This document shows positions 45,946 to 54,967 of a stretch of DNA of 64,000 nucleotides, piece after piece. The stretch spans positions 1 through 64,000 of the forward strand of contig NZ_JAJOMC010000010.1 of assembly GCF_021129155.1 (NCBI RefSeq), read 5' to 3'. Within the stretch, counting starts at the first letter, position 1, and every line of letters begins with the position of its first letter. The notes beneath the pieces are model-generated. The model had not been told where the DNA came from. It saw nothing but the letters and a program-made list of their open reading frames with translations, and searched no databases. This stretch comes from Arthrobacter sp. AK04. GTDB taxonomy: Bacteria > Actinomycetota > Actinomycetes > Actinomycetales > Micrococcaceae. Made by a program: the position numbers and the translations under genes.

Positions 45946-46457
45946 AACGCGCCCTGACAGCCCTCGCGGCCCTGCTCGTGTGCACGGCCTGCGCGCCGGT
46001 ATCCAGCACAACATCCGCGGAACCATCGCCCAGCGCTTCCGCCGCCACCCCAGCCACTCTCAGCGCAGGCGGTAAGCCCCAGGCTCCCGGCGGCACAGCA
46101 CCGGCCACGCTAGGCATCGCTTGGGACGAGGCAAGCGAAACAGCCGCGCTGGAAACCGCGACCAAGGCCATGACGCTTTACGCCCGTCCCACGGTCACGG
46201 ACAAGCAATGGATCCAGGAGCTCGGCCAGGTCCTGACCGCCCAAGCAACCGCTGATTACCAATACGTTGACCCGGCCAACATCCCGGTCACCAGGATCAC
46301 CGGAACGGGCCAGCTCAGGATCGATGAGAACAACGGTTTCGGCTGCCATGTCGTCTTTCCCACCGATGCCGGCGCCTACGACGTGCAGCTGCTCCGCAGC
46401 GCAGCCGACAAGCCCTGGCAGGTCAACCGTTTCACGCCCCCGAACGGCACAAAGTAA
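45942..46457 (+). CDS. Lipoprotein of conjugation cluster
   Basis: A 171-residue lipoprotein: LAALLVCTAC is the lipobox, then a Ser/Pro/Ala linker and a small domain (EASETAALETATKAMTLYAR; DVQLLRSAADKPWQVNRFTP) that may have an NTF2-like fold. It is translationally coupled to the CHAP hydrolase and probably an outer-face part of the transfer apparatus. No specific family recognised. Confidence 0.75.
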   Translation: MKRALTALAALLVCTACAPVSSTTSAEPSPSASAATPATLSAGGKPQAPGGTAPATLGIAWDEASETAALETATKAMTLYARPTVTDKQWIQELGQVLTAQATADYQYVDPANIPVTRITGTGQLRIDENNGFGCHVVFPTDAGAYDVQLLRSAADKPWQVNRFTPPNGTK

Positions 46458-46463
46458 GGACAG

Positions 46464-47927
46464 ATGATGGAAACTCAAGCGCTCGACTTCCCCAAGATCA
46501 ACGCCGTTCTACGCACCAACGGAACCGGCGAAGTCACCATCAACGGAACCTCCCACGCGATCGAGGCCGCCGACGAAGCCGCCGTCCTTAGCGATGCATT
46601 ACGGATCATCACCGAAACCGCTGCCCAGCTCGGCCGACCCGTCCGCGTCAACACCACGGACCCGGACGGGCAGGGCCTCATCATCGTCTCCCCCGAAGGC
46701 GTCGTCAGCGAGGCCGCTCCGATCAAGCCCACCCCGAAACGGGAGCAGGACCGTCTGCCCGTTACGGCATCCCCTTCGCCCGAAACGGCCAGGGCCACGA
46801 CCACGGCCGCGCCTGCACCTACGCCTAGTTCGGTCCCTGCTTCCTCTCCGTCCGAGGAGGTGCCGGCACAAGCTGCCGACGCTGCGCCGGTGACCTTCGG
46901 CGCAGCCGTTACAGCCGCGCCCGCCGAGGGGCCCGCACCGGCCGCCAAAGCAGCCGCTGTGGAGCCTGCCACTCGGCGCAGCCTCAAAGACACTTCGTTC
47001 CTCATTAGCGCGCCCGTGCTCCAGCCGGCTACGCGCGGCTGGCGGGGCGTTCTCAGCCGCTTGGGCTTCCGCATGGATCCATCAACCGAGGAACTGGCCG
47101 AACGGGAAGATATCCGCACAGTGAGCCAGCACTGGCCCGGCCCCCGCACCGTAGCTGTCGTCAACCGCAAGGGCGGAGCGAACAAGACCCCCACCGTTGT
47201 CATGCTCAGCGCGATCCTGGCCCGCTACAGCGGCGCAGCGACCGTAGCCTGGGACAACAACGAATCACAGGGCACGCTCGGCTGGCGCACCGAAAAAGGC
47301 GGCCACAACAACAGCGTCCTGGATCTCATCGACTCATCAAAGGCGCTGCTCTCCCCCAGCGCCCAAGCAGCCGAGATCGCCCAGTTCGTCCACCACCAGA
47401 CCTCGGACAAGTTCGACGTCCTGCGCTCAGACGAGAACGAGGAGGGCGACCACGAAGTAACCGCAGAGGAGGTGGACATCGCCCACCAGGTACTCACCCG
47501 CTACTACCGTCTGATCGTCATGGACTCCGGAAACACGGCCCGCGCCGCGAATTGGCGGCGAATGATCCACCACACCAATCAGCTCGTGGTCCCCGTGACA
47601 GCCATCGAAGACCGCGCCGAGGCCGCGCGCTTGACTCTCCAAACGCTGGAATCCCGTGGGGGCCACGATGCCGAGCTGGCCCGCAACGCCGTCGTCATCG
47701 TGTCCGAGTCCACCGATGCCAAGCGCAGCATGAGCGGCGATGCGCTCAAGCGCGCCAAGGATGAGGCCAGGCGGATCGCTGACGGCTTCGCCCCGCATGT
47801 ACGAGCCGTGGTCCGAATCCCCTACGACCCCGCCCTGGTCAATGGCCCCATCCGCTACGACGCCCTCCAACCAGCTACCAAGCGCGCGTGGCTCGCCGCC
47901 GCGGCCGCTGTGGCTAAAGGCTTCTGA
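46464..47927 (+). CDS. ParA/MinD-like ATPase with long N-terminal extension
   Basis: A 487-residue protein. Residues 1-200 form an Ala/Pro-rich extension after a short ordered segment (GTGEVTINGTSHAIEAADEA). The C-terminal part is ParA/MinD-like, with AVVNRKGGANKTPTVVMLSA, LIVMDSGNTARAANWRRMIH and VPVTAIEDRAEAARLTLQTL. The Walker A departs from KGGVGKTT (Gly to Asn, last Thr to Pro), a variant I recall in related plasmid proteins. It may position the transfer machine rather than segregate DNA, since a classical parA lies at 50887. Confidence 0.82.
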   Translation: MMETQALDFPKINAVLRTNGTGEVTINGTSHAIEAADEAAVLSDALRIITETAAQLGRPVRVNTTDPDGQGLIIVSPEGVVSEAAPIKPTPKREQDRLPVTASPSPETARATTTAAPAPTPSSVPASSPSEEVPAQAADAAPVTFGAAVTAAPAEGPAPAAKAAAVEPATRRSLKDTSFLISAPVLQPATRGWRGVLSRLGFRMDPSTEELAEREDIRTVSQHWPGPRTVAVVNRKGGANKTPTVVMLSAILARYSGAATVAWDNNESQGTLGWRTEKGGHNNSVLDLIDSSKALLSPSAQAAEIAQFVHHQTSDKFDVLRSDENEEGDHEVTAEEVDIAHQVLTRYYRLIVMDSGNTARAANWRRMIHHTNQLVVPVTAIEDRAEAARLTLQTLESRGGHDAELARNAVVIVSESTDAKRSMSGDALKRAKDEARRIADGFAPHVRAVVRIPYDPALVNGPIRYDALQPATKRAWLAAAAAVAKGF

Positions 47928-47999
47928 CCTCGTCTAATGGGAACGACACGCCGAACGAGCCGCGCACTTAACGGTACCGGTACTTATAGGCTCGGGCTT

Positions 48000-48245
48000 A
48001 TGAGTACAGCCATCCACAGACGCGTACGGGGTACAGGGGCCGGCAACGTCGTCCTCAAAGTTGACGTTGCTGCCGATGCTAAGGCTCTGGTGGAACGTCT
48101 TGCCACCCACATGGGGCTCTCCAAAGGACAGGCAGCCGAACGCCTCCTGCTGAGCATCCGGGTGGATGCTCGCGGGTTGCCGATTTGGCCCGACATAGAC
48201 GACTACCAGGAACAAGGAGCTCTGCCTATCGATAAGGCTTCCTAA
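48000..48245 (+). CDS. Small putative DNA-binding protein
   Basis: An 81-residue protein starting at the ATG at 48000: basic N-terminus (STAIHRRVRG), then VVLKVDVAADAKALVERLAT and HMGLSKGQAAERLLLSIRV, a pattern compatible with a ribbon-helix-helix or plasmid copy-control protein. There is no ribosome-binding site, but a TACTTAT-like -10 element ends near 47987, so the transcript may be leaderless. It is followed by a terminator hairpin and then the replication gene. Confidence 0.55.
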   Translation: MSTAIHRRVRGTGAGNVVLKVDVAADAKALVERLATHMGLSKGQAAERLLLSIRVDARGLPIWPDIDDYQEQGALPIDKAS

Positions 48246-48251
48246 CGGAAG

Positions 48252-48280
48252 AAGGCCCCTCCTAAAAGGAGGGACCTTCC
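48252..48280 (+). terminator. Terminator hairpin
   Basis: GAAGGCCCCTCCT and AGGAGGGACCTTC pair around an AAA loop with one mismatch, seven bases after the stop at 48245. It separates the small gene from the replication gene. Confidence 0.75.
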
Positions 48281-48386
48281 TAATCCTTCGCTCAGATCCC
48301 TCATCCGCCAAGATCCGGATCCGAGCTGTTACAACACCCACGCTGTGGGTGCCATTTGTGTTACCTCGAAAGGAACTACTGTCCTT

Positions 48387-50249
48387 ATGGTACCGGAACC
48401 GGTATTGGCGTCAATGCATGCCCTTGAGGGTGTCGCTCCACATCTGAGACCAGAAGATGCATGGAGTCTTGCTCCGTTGATTGCTGGCGCTCCTTCGTAC
48501 CGGTTGGGGCGTTGGATTGGGCAGCGGTTTCAGTATCCTCGGCCGCAGAATGCGCCGAGGATCACTCGTTCTTTACCGGAACGTCCTGCCGCTGTAATGG
48601 TGCACGGCGCGGATGGCCGCGTCTCCACGCTGTGCCTGGACTTTGACACCTCGAAGGCGCTGAAGGGCGTGGTGGACTCGGACGCGGTCCGGGTGGGCCG
48701 GTTGTTGTCGGCGTGCGGCATGAAGTTTGTGGAGGATTTCTCCCCCAGCGGTGGACGACACCTGTACGTCCCGCTCCAAGACCGGATGGACGCGGCCGAG
48801 GCCCGGGAACTAGTCGAAGCACTAGCCCTGATGGCCACGAGCCTCGACCCAAGCCCGCACCAGAACATCACCGATGGGTGTATCCGTGTCCCAGGAAGCA
48901 TCCACAAATCCGGTGGCCACCAAACCCTCATTACTCCCCTGCCCCAGGCGTACGGCATCCTGCGCCACCGCAACCCCGCACAGAGCTTGGTGCAGCTGCG
49001 TGCGACGTTGGCTCCGGAACTGGCCCGCAAGCGCGCGCTCAAGGCCCGGGAAGCGAAAACCGCGACCTCTCAACGGACCGGCGGGTTACCGGCGCTGCTA
49101 CTGAAATCCGGTAGTGAGACGCCGCTGCGCCGGGTCGCTCGGACCGGTTTGTACGACACGGCTAGATACAAAAGCCCGTCCGAGGCACGAATGGCCGTGC
49201 TGAACCACTTCAGTGCCTGTGGCTGGTCCCTGCAGCACGTAGAAAACGAACTCGCCGGCCAGTTCCCCGGCCTCGCTGCCCTCTACGGATCTGCAGAACG
49301 CCAGGCAAGGCTCCTCCCTCACGAGTGGGCCAAAGCCCAAGCCTTCACCAGCACAGCTTCGAACAGGCGAAAACCACTCGCCAGTAAACGCGGGGAGAAA
49401 AGTGCACTTATTAACAACACAAGCCCGACTTTAACCACAGGGGGGGAGGGGAAACCGAGCAGTGCTGCTCTGCACCAACTAGTGAACGACCTGGAGAATA
49501 TCCTCTACGCAGTCCTTGACCACAGACTTCAAAAACGCGGCCGCGAAGGCCTTAGCCTCCGCTTACTGATTCGCGGACTGCTGGGATACATGCGGGCCAG
49601 AGAAACAGACATTCTGGACGTCGGTTGCCGCACTCTCGCCGTCGCGATGGGCAAACACCACGTCACCATCGCCAGGTTGCTGCCCATCCTGGTACAGGCT
49701 TCTGATGGGATCCTCACCAAGATTGCGGACGCCCGCCAAAAAGCGGCCGACGTCTATCTCATCCGGCTCCCCGAGCACTACCAGCAACTTGCAAGGGAAC
49801 TGACCTGGCGGAAAGGAAAAATCCACTCCATCCGCCCCGTGTTCCGGGCCCTGGGAGACGCCGCTGCCCTTGTCTACGAGGCAATCGAACGCGGCCGCTA
49901 CTCCCCCACCACCGCCGAGGTCGTCCGTAACAGCGGTGTCAGCCGTAACGCCTGCTCGTCTGCGTTGGCTGAGATGGAGACACTCGGCATGATCCAGCGC
50001 CGTGGTCGAACCTGGAAAACCACGTCAGTGAACCTTCGCATGCTCGCAGCCAGGCTCGGAGTGCTCGACGACTACCTCGACCACATCCGCCGGAACCGCC
50101 ATGAACGCGCAATCTGGCATGCCTACCTCGACAGGTTCAAGACAGCGCAGCCTGTAATCCTTGAGTCCGACATGTTTGAACCTGAAAGGGATGAATTTTG
50201 GCTGCCCCCGGATGATGCGGCGGTGTGGCGGTTGCGTCCACCGGCATAG
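48387..50249 (+). CDS. Primase-like plasmid replication protein
   Basis: A 620-residue protein. Residues 60-200 look like an archaeo-eukaryotic primase domain: TLCLDFDTSKALKG (acidic metal site), FVEDFSPSGGRHLYVPLQDR and DGCIRVPGSIHKSGGHQTLI. The C-terminus has winged-helix features (TTAEVVRNSGVSRNACSSAL; AEMETLGMIQRRGRTWKTTS). It sits just before the AT-rich iteron region and parA/parB-like genes, which fits a replication initiator of an actinobacterial plasmid. The ATG at 48387 lies about 12 bases after AAAGGA; the frame is open upstream. Confidence 0.8.
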   Translation: MVPEPVLASMHALEGVAPHLRPEDAWSLAPLIAGAPSYRLGRWIGQRFQYPRPQNAPRITRSLPERPAAVMVHGADGRVSTLCLDFDTSKALKGVVDSDAVRVGRLLSACGMKFVEDFSPSGGRHLYVPLQDRMDAAEARELVEALALMATSLDPSPHQNITDGCIRVPGSIHKSGGHQTLITPLPQAYGILRHRNPAQSLVQLRATLAPELARKRALKAREAKTATSQRTGGLPALLLKSGSETPLRRVARTGLYDTARYKSPSEARMAVLNHFSACGWSLQHVENELAGQFPGLAALYGSAERQARLLPHEWAKAQAFTSTASNRRKPLASKRGEKSALINNTSPTLTTGGEGKPSSAALHQLVNDLENILYAVLDHRLQKRGREGLSLRLLIRGLLGYMRARETDILDVGCRTLAVAMGKHHVTIARLLPILVQASDGILTKIADARQKAADVYLIRLPEHYQQLARELTWRKGKIHSIRPVFRALGDAAALVYEAIERGRYSPTTAEVVRNSGVSRNACSSALAEMETLGMIQRRGRTWKTTSVNLRMLAARLGVLDDYLDHIRRNRHERAIWHAYLDRFKTAQPVILESDMFEPERDEFWLPPDDAAVWRLRPPA

Positions 50250-50299
50250 TCTCTAGTGTCAATCGACAAGCGTAGGTGGTGCTGGCCCGGGTGTGATGC

Positions 50300-50880
50300 C
50301 TTTGTGCAGTTGATTCCGCAGTTACGTACTAGATGATAGCGAACTGCTAGCTCTTTGATACGCATTCGCTAGCATGGTGTTTGAGGTTAGCCCGGCACCC
50401 CAGTTCTCCACTCTTCGCCTGGGCAGCACTGGCACTGATCTTCAGTGGCAGTGCGAAACTAGCATTTTGATAGTGATTTGAAACTGCTAGAGCATTTGGA
50501 CACGCGCGCATCCATCCGGGCCGCGCCTAGTATTTGATACTACTTTCATACTGCTATCAAAAAGGTAGCATCACGCCATCCACTGCTACCTTTGTGTGGT
50601 GGCTATCCATCCCGTAGTCACAAATGCTAGCGAAATGCTAGCGTATTTGTAGCACATTAATAGCTGCAGTATTCGAATGGGCATAGCTTTTCCCGGGGCG
50701 CGGGCCGGGCCGGCGTTCAGGCTCGCCCCGACAGCCCCCTTGGGTCTTACTCATCAGCGGCGAGGCCATAAGTAGCACTTTGATAGCAGTTTGAAACTCC
50801 CCAGTTTGATACTGCTTTCATAGTGCTATCAAAAGAGTAGTGTGTCGCTAGCCTTCTGCTATCAACGCTGGCATTAGGTT
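50300..50880. repeat. AT-rich iteron region, probable replication origin or centromere
   Basis: A gene-free stretch unlike its GC-rich surroundings. It is packed with GCTAGC, TTTGATA and TAGCA elements. A longer unit, TTTGATACT(A/G)CTTTCATA then (C/G)TGCTATCAAAA, occurs near 50533 and again near 50813. A second unit, (T/C)TTTGATAG-N3-TTTGAAACT, occurs near 50466 and 50779. Position between rep and parA makes this the likely origin (iterons) and/or partition site. Confidence 0.75.
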
Positions 50881-50886
50881 GGAGGC

Positions 50887-51519
50887 ATGATCATTGTTGT
50901 GGGTAGTGAAAAGGGCGGCGTAGGCAAGTCCACGGTTGTAACCAACCTTGCCGTTGAGTTGGCGAAGAAGGGGATGCGCATAGCAGTAGTGGACGGTGAC
51001 CGGCAACGGTCCACTGCACGCTGGGCGGGAGACCGAGAAGAGGCTGGGCATGAACCTCGCATCTTTGTGGTGGAGAAACTTGGCAGCCTGCACGAGACCT
51101 TGCGTGAACTCGATACGAGCTATGACGTTGTCCTCGTTGATGTGGCAGGGAAGGACAGCAAGGAGATGCGGACAGCCATGACTGCCGCACATCAATTGTT
51201 GGTCCTGACGCAATCTAGCCAGTTTGATCTCGACACACTCGCGACTGTCGATAGGTTGATTGAAACTGCCCGAGACTTCAATCCCTCGTTACGCGTCAGG
51301 GGGGCCCTTACACGGGTATCTACCAATGCGTTCGAGTCCGAAAGTGGCGACGCCAGGGATTACCTTTCTGACTATCCGAGTATTGAGCCACTGCGAACTG
51401 TCCTGTACGAGCGTAAGGCGTACCGAGACGTGGTGGGGGAGGGGCTCGGAGTCGTTGAGTGGAAAAACCCGAAAGCGGCGAGGGAAATCCGCGGGTTGGC
51501 AGAGGAGTTGATGGGGTAG
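50887..51519 (+). CDS. parA: ParA partition ATPase
   Basis: A 210-residue short ParA. SEKGGVGKSTVVTNLAVELA is an intact deviant Walker A; RIAVVDGDRQRSTARWAGDR and YDVVLVDVAGKDSKEM follow. It lacks an N-terminal helix-turn-helix, so it is the small plasmid type, working with the basic protein encoded immediately downstream (TAGTG overlap at 51517-51521). It moves plasmid copies, or an integrated copy, to daughter cells. Confidence 0.92.
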   Translation: MIIVVGSEKGGVGKSTVVTNLAVELAKKGMRIAVVDGDRQRSTARWAGDREEAGHEPRIFVVEKLGSLHETLRELDTSYDVVLVDVAGKDSKEMRTAMTAAHQLLVLTQSSQFDLDTLATVDRLIETARDFNPSLRVRGALTRVSTNAFESESGDARDYLSDYPSIEPLRTVLYERKAYRDVVGEGLGVVEWKNPKAAREIRGLAEELMG

Positions 51520-51839
51520 TGGCAATCAAGAAGCGGTCTGCGTCCGAGAAGGCTAGGGACGAGGCTATCGAGGCCTTCGGCAATGCGGCTGAGCCATTAC
51601 TGAGTCCGCTGACTGTCAGTGCTGAGCGTGGGACTCCAGTGCGGCCCAGCGTCACGCCCACACTGAGCGATTCGAGGGACAAGGGAAGCGCCCGGACGAT
51701 GTTGCTTCGTTTCGACGAGGACCGTGAGCTCATGGAGTTGCTTGCGGTCGTTGCGAAGCTCGAAGGCCGCAAGAAGCATCCAATGGCATTGCGCGCCCTT
51801 AGGATCGGTCTCGAGCAGGTCCGCGATAGTTACGAATGA
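51519..51839 (+). CDS. Small ParB-like partner of ParA
   Basis: A 106-residue protein starting with a GTG that overlaps the parA stop. The N-terminus is basic and disordered (AIKKRSASEKARDEAIEAFG). The C-terminus, RTMLLRFDEDRELMELLAVV and KHPMALRALRIGLEQVRDSY, fits a ribbon-helix-helix centromere-binding protein. It would bind the repeats upstream of parA or the inverted repeat just after its own stop. Confidence 0.7.
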   Translation: MAIKKRSASEKARDEAIEAFGNAAEPLLSPLTVSAERGTPVRPSVTPTLSDSRDKGSARTMLLRFDEDRELMELLAVVAKLEGRKKHPMALRALRIGLEQVRDSYE

Positions 51840-51845
51840 GCTATT

Positions 51846-51882
51846 GATACGTTTGCTATCAGTTTGATAGCAAATCCGTATC
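51846..51882. repeat. Inverted repeat after ParB-like gene
   Basis: GATACG-TTTGCTATC-AGTTT-GATAGCAAA-TC-CGTATC forms a long stem with a two-base bulge, built from the same TTTGATAGC elements as the iteron region. It starts six bases after the stop at 51839. It could terminate transcription or be an additional centromere site. Confidence 0.6.
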
Positions 51883-52250
51883 ATCTGTGGGCTGCGTACG
51901 TGGCCCCCTCACTAATGACTGCTTGGCCCAGTCCCGGGCGAGCTCCTCGAGCAGCTGCCGGTGCCCGGTGAACGGCATACCCCGGGTGTCCTGCCCTGCA
52001 ACGGCCAGCACATCGAAGGCCGCGAACGAAGCGGGCAGTTCATTGGCCACGGCCGGAAGCGCGGCCCTGGAGGTGACGATGCGCTGCTGCAGCGCATCGA
52101 AATCCAGCCGGCCACGGTTCCAAATGACGGTTTCACCATCCAGGACCACCCCGGGAGGCAACTGCTCTGCGAGAGCGGCAGCTGCGAGAATGACCCGTGG
52201 GGCATCCCCGCTGCCAGCAATATAGGCAGCGGCCGGATTCCGAGCCGCCG
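51859..52250 (-). pseudogene. Fragment of ATP-dependent DNA ligase
   Basis: The minus strand reads AAALAEQLPPGVVLDGETVI then WNRGRLDFDALQQRIVTSRA and ASFAAFDVLAVAGQDTRGMP, matching the nucleotidyltransferase core of LigC/LigD-type ATP-dependent ligases. The upstream part with the catalytic Lys motif is missing, and the end runs into the inverted repeat. It is a truncated remnant, perhaps cut when the neighbouring plasmid-like block arrived. Confidence 0.7.
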
Positions 52251-52368
52251 TTCTAGATGCCCTCAGTGTCGGGGCTGGCAGCTACGCTGGCCCCGACACC
52301 AGGCTTTGATGACCACTTGATAAGCCGGCGGTTAGGTTCGCTGGACGGTCGGGAAAGGAATGCAGCAT

Positions 52369-52908
52369 ATGGGATCACTCCGGGGGACTCTGGATCCTGA
52401 ATCGCAACTCTTGTTTGACGAAGTGACCACCAAATACCTCCGAAGCCCCATCCGCCGGACAAGTCGGTCCGTATCAATTGACCGGCGGGTGGAGCAAAGG
52501 TATGCGGAGTACAGCTTCCGCGCTTTTGTCCAAGGGCTGGGGGCGGACAAGAAGGCCCTGATCAGCGACGTCATGGCAGATCCCCGGTTTCGGCTCCGCG
52601 CATGGCAGCAAGTACGCCAGTGGGATCACGACCGGGTGAGCGGGGCCTGGGCGTCGCGGGAGAAAGAGATCCGTGAGCGGTACCGCCCCGGGGTGGCGGC
52701 TGTCAGGGTGTTCCGTGGTCTTGCTGTGCTGTTGGTGATCCTGGGCCTGATGATCAACGACGGCGGGCCTTTCTGGGCTGGATTGGTGGTACTGGCCGTG
52801 GCATTTTGCGTGGAACACTTTGCGTTGCCATCAGGGGGACTGAACTACCCGGTGTGGCGGGCTCATATCGACCCGATGTTGAACGGGCGCACAAAGGCGG
52901 CAGACTAG
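52369..52908 (+). CDS. Hypothetical membrane protein
   Basis: A 179-residue protein with a charged N-terminal two thirds (RVEQRYAEYSFRAFVQGLGA) and two membrane helices near the C-terminus (VFRGLAVLLVILGLMI and FWAGLVVLAVAFCVEHFALP). GAAAGGA nine bases upstream favours the ATG at 52369 over 52360. No family recognised. Confidence 0.65.
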   Translation: MGSLRGTLDPESQLLFDEVTTKYLRSPIRRTSRSVSIDRRVEQRYAEYSFRAFVQGLGADKKALISDVMADPRFRLRAWQQVRQWDHDRVSGAWASREKEIRERYRPGVAAVRVFRGLAVLLVILGLMINDGGPFWAGLVVLAVAFCVEHFALPSGGLNYPVWRAHIDPMLNGRTKAAD

Positions 52909-53039
52909 AAAGCCTGGGGGCGCTTCCGAGCAGATTAGCGCCGAGCGTGGATCCACGGTTTCCACCGTGCGCGCTGCGGCGGGGTGAGTATCGCTGATGC
53001 CACCCGCTATTTGAAGGAATGGGTTGAGGCTGAAAAGCG

Positions 53040-53714
53040 CTACGGGTGTGATTGACGATTTTCGGTTGGTCGTACGTCTGCCCAATGCTCCATAAAATCA
53101 AACGCCGCTGAATCCCTGGGCGGCTCGACGGCCCGATATTCATCTATGATCACGCCGACCAGCGGGGTGTCTTCGGCGCCGCTTTGGACGGCCGATACTT
53201 CAACGGTGTGGTCGATGTTGTGCTTGGTTGCGAGCGGCTTGGCGGTCTCGACCGCAAACTCAGGTGTATCGCCGCTCACGTGTGCGACCTCGGGCTGGCT
53301 CCTCTTTGGGCGGATCCAGCGCTGCGCAAGCCGTTTGCCCCCGGGCAGTACCTTGGTGTTCCACAACTCCGTCGCCCGCGGAATGACGACTTGCTGCGCG
53401 TACGGTTTCACGAAATTGTCAACGACAAGATTTGCGATTTCCGCATATTCCTTGACGCGGCGATCTTCGGCCTCTTCTTCGCGCCTGCGCCGCGCGTCAT
53501 ACTCGCGGTTCAACCACTCGTCGAACTCAGGGTTGGTTTCAGGCTCGTCGGCCGGCTCCGGAAGCCTGGGGTTCCGATATTGAGTGATGAGGGAGCCGTC
53601 AGCGTTCCGGGCGCCGCCCGAGCTCAGCGAGTCGAAGGGGATGACGTTGCCGTCCTTGTCGTACTCCGCAACGTCGACCAGCACTTCACGGAACTTCGAC
53701 TTGTCACTATTCAT
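53040..53714 (-). CDS. Hypothetical protein, charged coiled segment
   Basis: A 224-residue soluble protein. The middle is strongly charged and helical (FDEWLNREYDARRRREEEAE to YAEIANLVVDNFVKPYAQQV), followed by a basic linker (RWIRPKRSQPE) and a low-complexity C-terminus. I do not recognise the family. Similar architectures occur in phage- or plasmid-associated hypothetical proteins. It lies 62 bases from the GIY-YIG gene on the same strand and may be co-transcribed. Confidence 0.6.
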   Translation of the reverse strand: MNSDKSKFREVLVDVAEYDKDGNVIPFDSLSSGGARNADGSLITQYRNPRLPEPADEPETNPEFDEWLNREYDARRRREEEAEDRRVKEYAEIANLVVDNFVKPYAQQVVIPRATELWNTKVLPGGKRLAQRWIRPKRSQPEVAHVSGDTPEFAVETAKPLATKHNIDHTVEVSAVQSGAEDTPLVGVIIDEYRAVEPPRDSAAFDFMEHWADVRPTENRQSHP

Positions 53715-53776
53715 TGCCCCTCCAATGGCTCACGATGAGCCTATACCTTGAGGTGGCGGTGGAACCGTCAGGCTGA

Positions 53777-54727
53777 TCAATTCCTGTTGAGGCCGAATTG
53801 GCGTGTCATGAGCGCCGCCTTGTAGTGGGACTCGGCTGAGTTCACCTCTGAGGAGGGTGTGCTGGGCCCGAACACGCGCAGGAGGCTGAAAACGAAGTGT
53901 CGGGCATGGTCAGTCTTCATTCCTGCCCTTTCCCCAAGTGCGCTCTGTTGGGCAAGCTCGCGGAGGGCTACGTTACCGCCGTGGCCGTCACGTGCGTACG
54001 CTGTCCAGCGGCCGAGGATTCGTTCGGCACCATCGGCTTTGCCAACGTACTGCTTGCCGTTGCTGGAGTCTGTGATGAGGTAGATTCCCTGGACCTCCGA
54101 GAGGGCGATACGCCAGTCGGCGTAGCGGGGATCGTCCACCATCTCCCGCAGTTGGTGGTAGGAGAGCAGCACGCCATCGAAGCCTGGGAAGTGGACCTTG
54201 TCTCGGTCTGCAATTTCCAGCACGGGCATGCGCGCACCTGTGGCTGAGCCAGCGTTTCGGTGCCAACTGCGGGGGTTGTCCCATTCGACTACGAGCCGGT
54301 CATTGAGGGGTGCAAGGAATTCTGTCGGGCGCAGGTCAAAGCTTCTGTACTTCTTAGGGGAGGTTGTTGCCACCTCGCCGTGGTTCTCGAAAGTCCCCCA
54401 GAGGCGAGAGCGGCGCCCACCATCGGCAATGAGGATGACCCAGTATCGAGGAGGATTTGCGGGAAAGCGCGGCGGGATGTCTTGCTCCCTGGTATAGGCA
54501 AGGACTCGCTCCTGCGTCAGATCTTCCGGCCCACGCAGGGCATCGTGATCACCAGGCTTAAAGGTGTGGCGGATGACGTGTATGTCAGCCAGCGGGACCG
54601 CCGGGTCGGAATCCGCGCCTATGCCACTAAGCACATGACCCAGGGTAAGGGACGCGCGGTGAGCCAGCTCTGCAGAGACCACTGTCTCTGCAGGCATGTA
54701 GAGGGCGGGGGATCTCGGATCGGACAC
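53777..54727 (-). CDS. GIY-YIG nuclease-domain protein
   Basis: A 316-residue protein. Residues about 205-300 carry a GIY-YIG-like endonuclease core: VQGIYLITDSSNGKQYVGKA, then GRWTAYARDGHGGNVALREL and SAESHYKAALMTRQFGLNRN with the metal-binding Glu. The N-terminal 200 residues form a separate domain with RYWVILIADGGRRSRLWGTF. This layout occurs in restriction-like or mobile-element nucleases, so a defence role is possible but unproven. It ends close to tRNA-Ala. Confidence 0.8.
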   Translation of the reverse strand: MSDPRSPALYMPAETVVSAELAHRASLTLGHVLSGIGADSDPAVPLADIHVIRHTFKPGDHDALRGPEDLTQERVLAYTREQDIPPRFPANPPRYWVILIADGGRRSRLWGTFENHGEVATTSPKKYRSFDLRPTEFLAPLNDRLVVEWDNPRSWHRNAGSATGARMPVLEIADRDKVHFPGFDGVLLSYHQLREMVDDPRYADWRIALSEVQGIYLITDSSNGKQYVGKADGAERILGRWTAYARDGHGGNVALRELAQQSALGERAGMKTDHARHFVFSLLRVFGPSTPSSEVNSAESHYKAALMTRQFGLNRN

Positions 54728-54967
54728 TGGAACACCTTATGCCACTGACTCATGCGTTCTAGTCAGTCGCTGAGACATCGCATGGCGGAAGATCTGGCAT
54801 GGCTTCCGGGACCGTGAGGTTGTGTTTCCTCCGTTACTCTTTCCATACCCGGCCTCGAAACGAGGAATCCGATGTACGGGGCAGAGTCCACCGGGATGTC
54901 CCGATTCTGGGCCTAGACGAAGAAAACCACTGGATCATGGTTCTTTCCATTAGCAAGCGGCTACTTG

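Noticed and set aside
50300..50880. Repeats considered as a CRISPR array
   Set aside because: Repeat units are irregular, differ in length and lack uniform spacers; no cas genes are present. Position by rep and parA favours iterons.
53146..53738. Plus-strand frames opposite the charged hypothetical gene
   Set aside because: No ribosome-binding site and no protein-like pattern; the minus-strand frame has a normal start and a charged helical protein.
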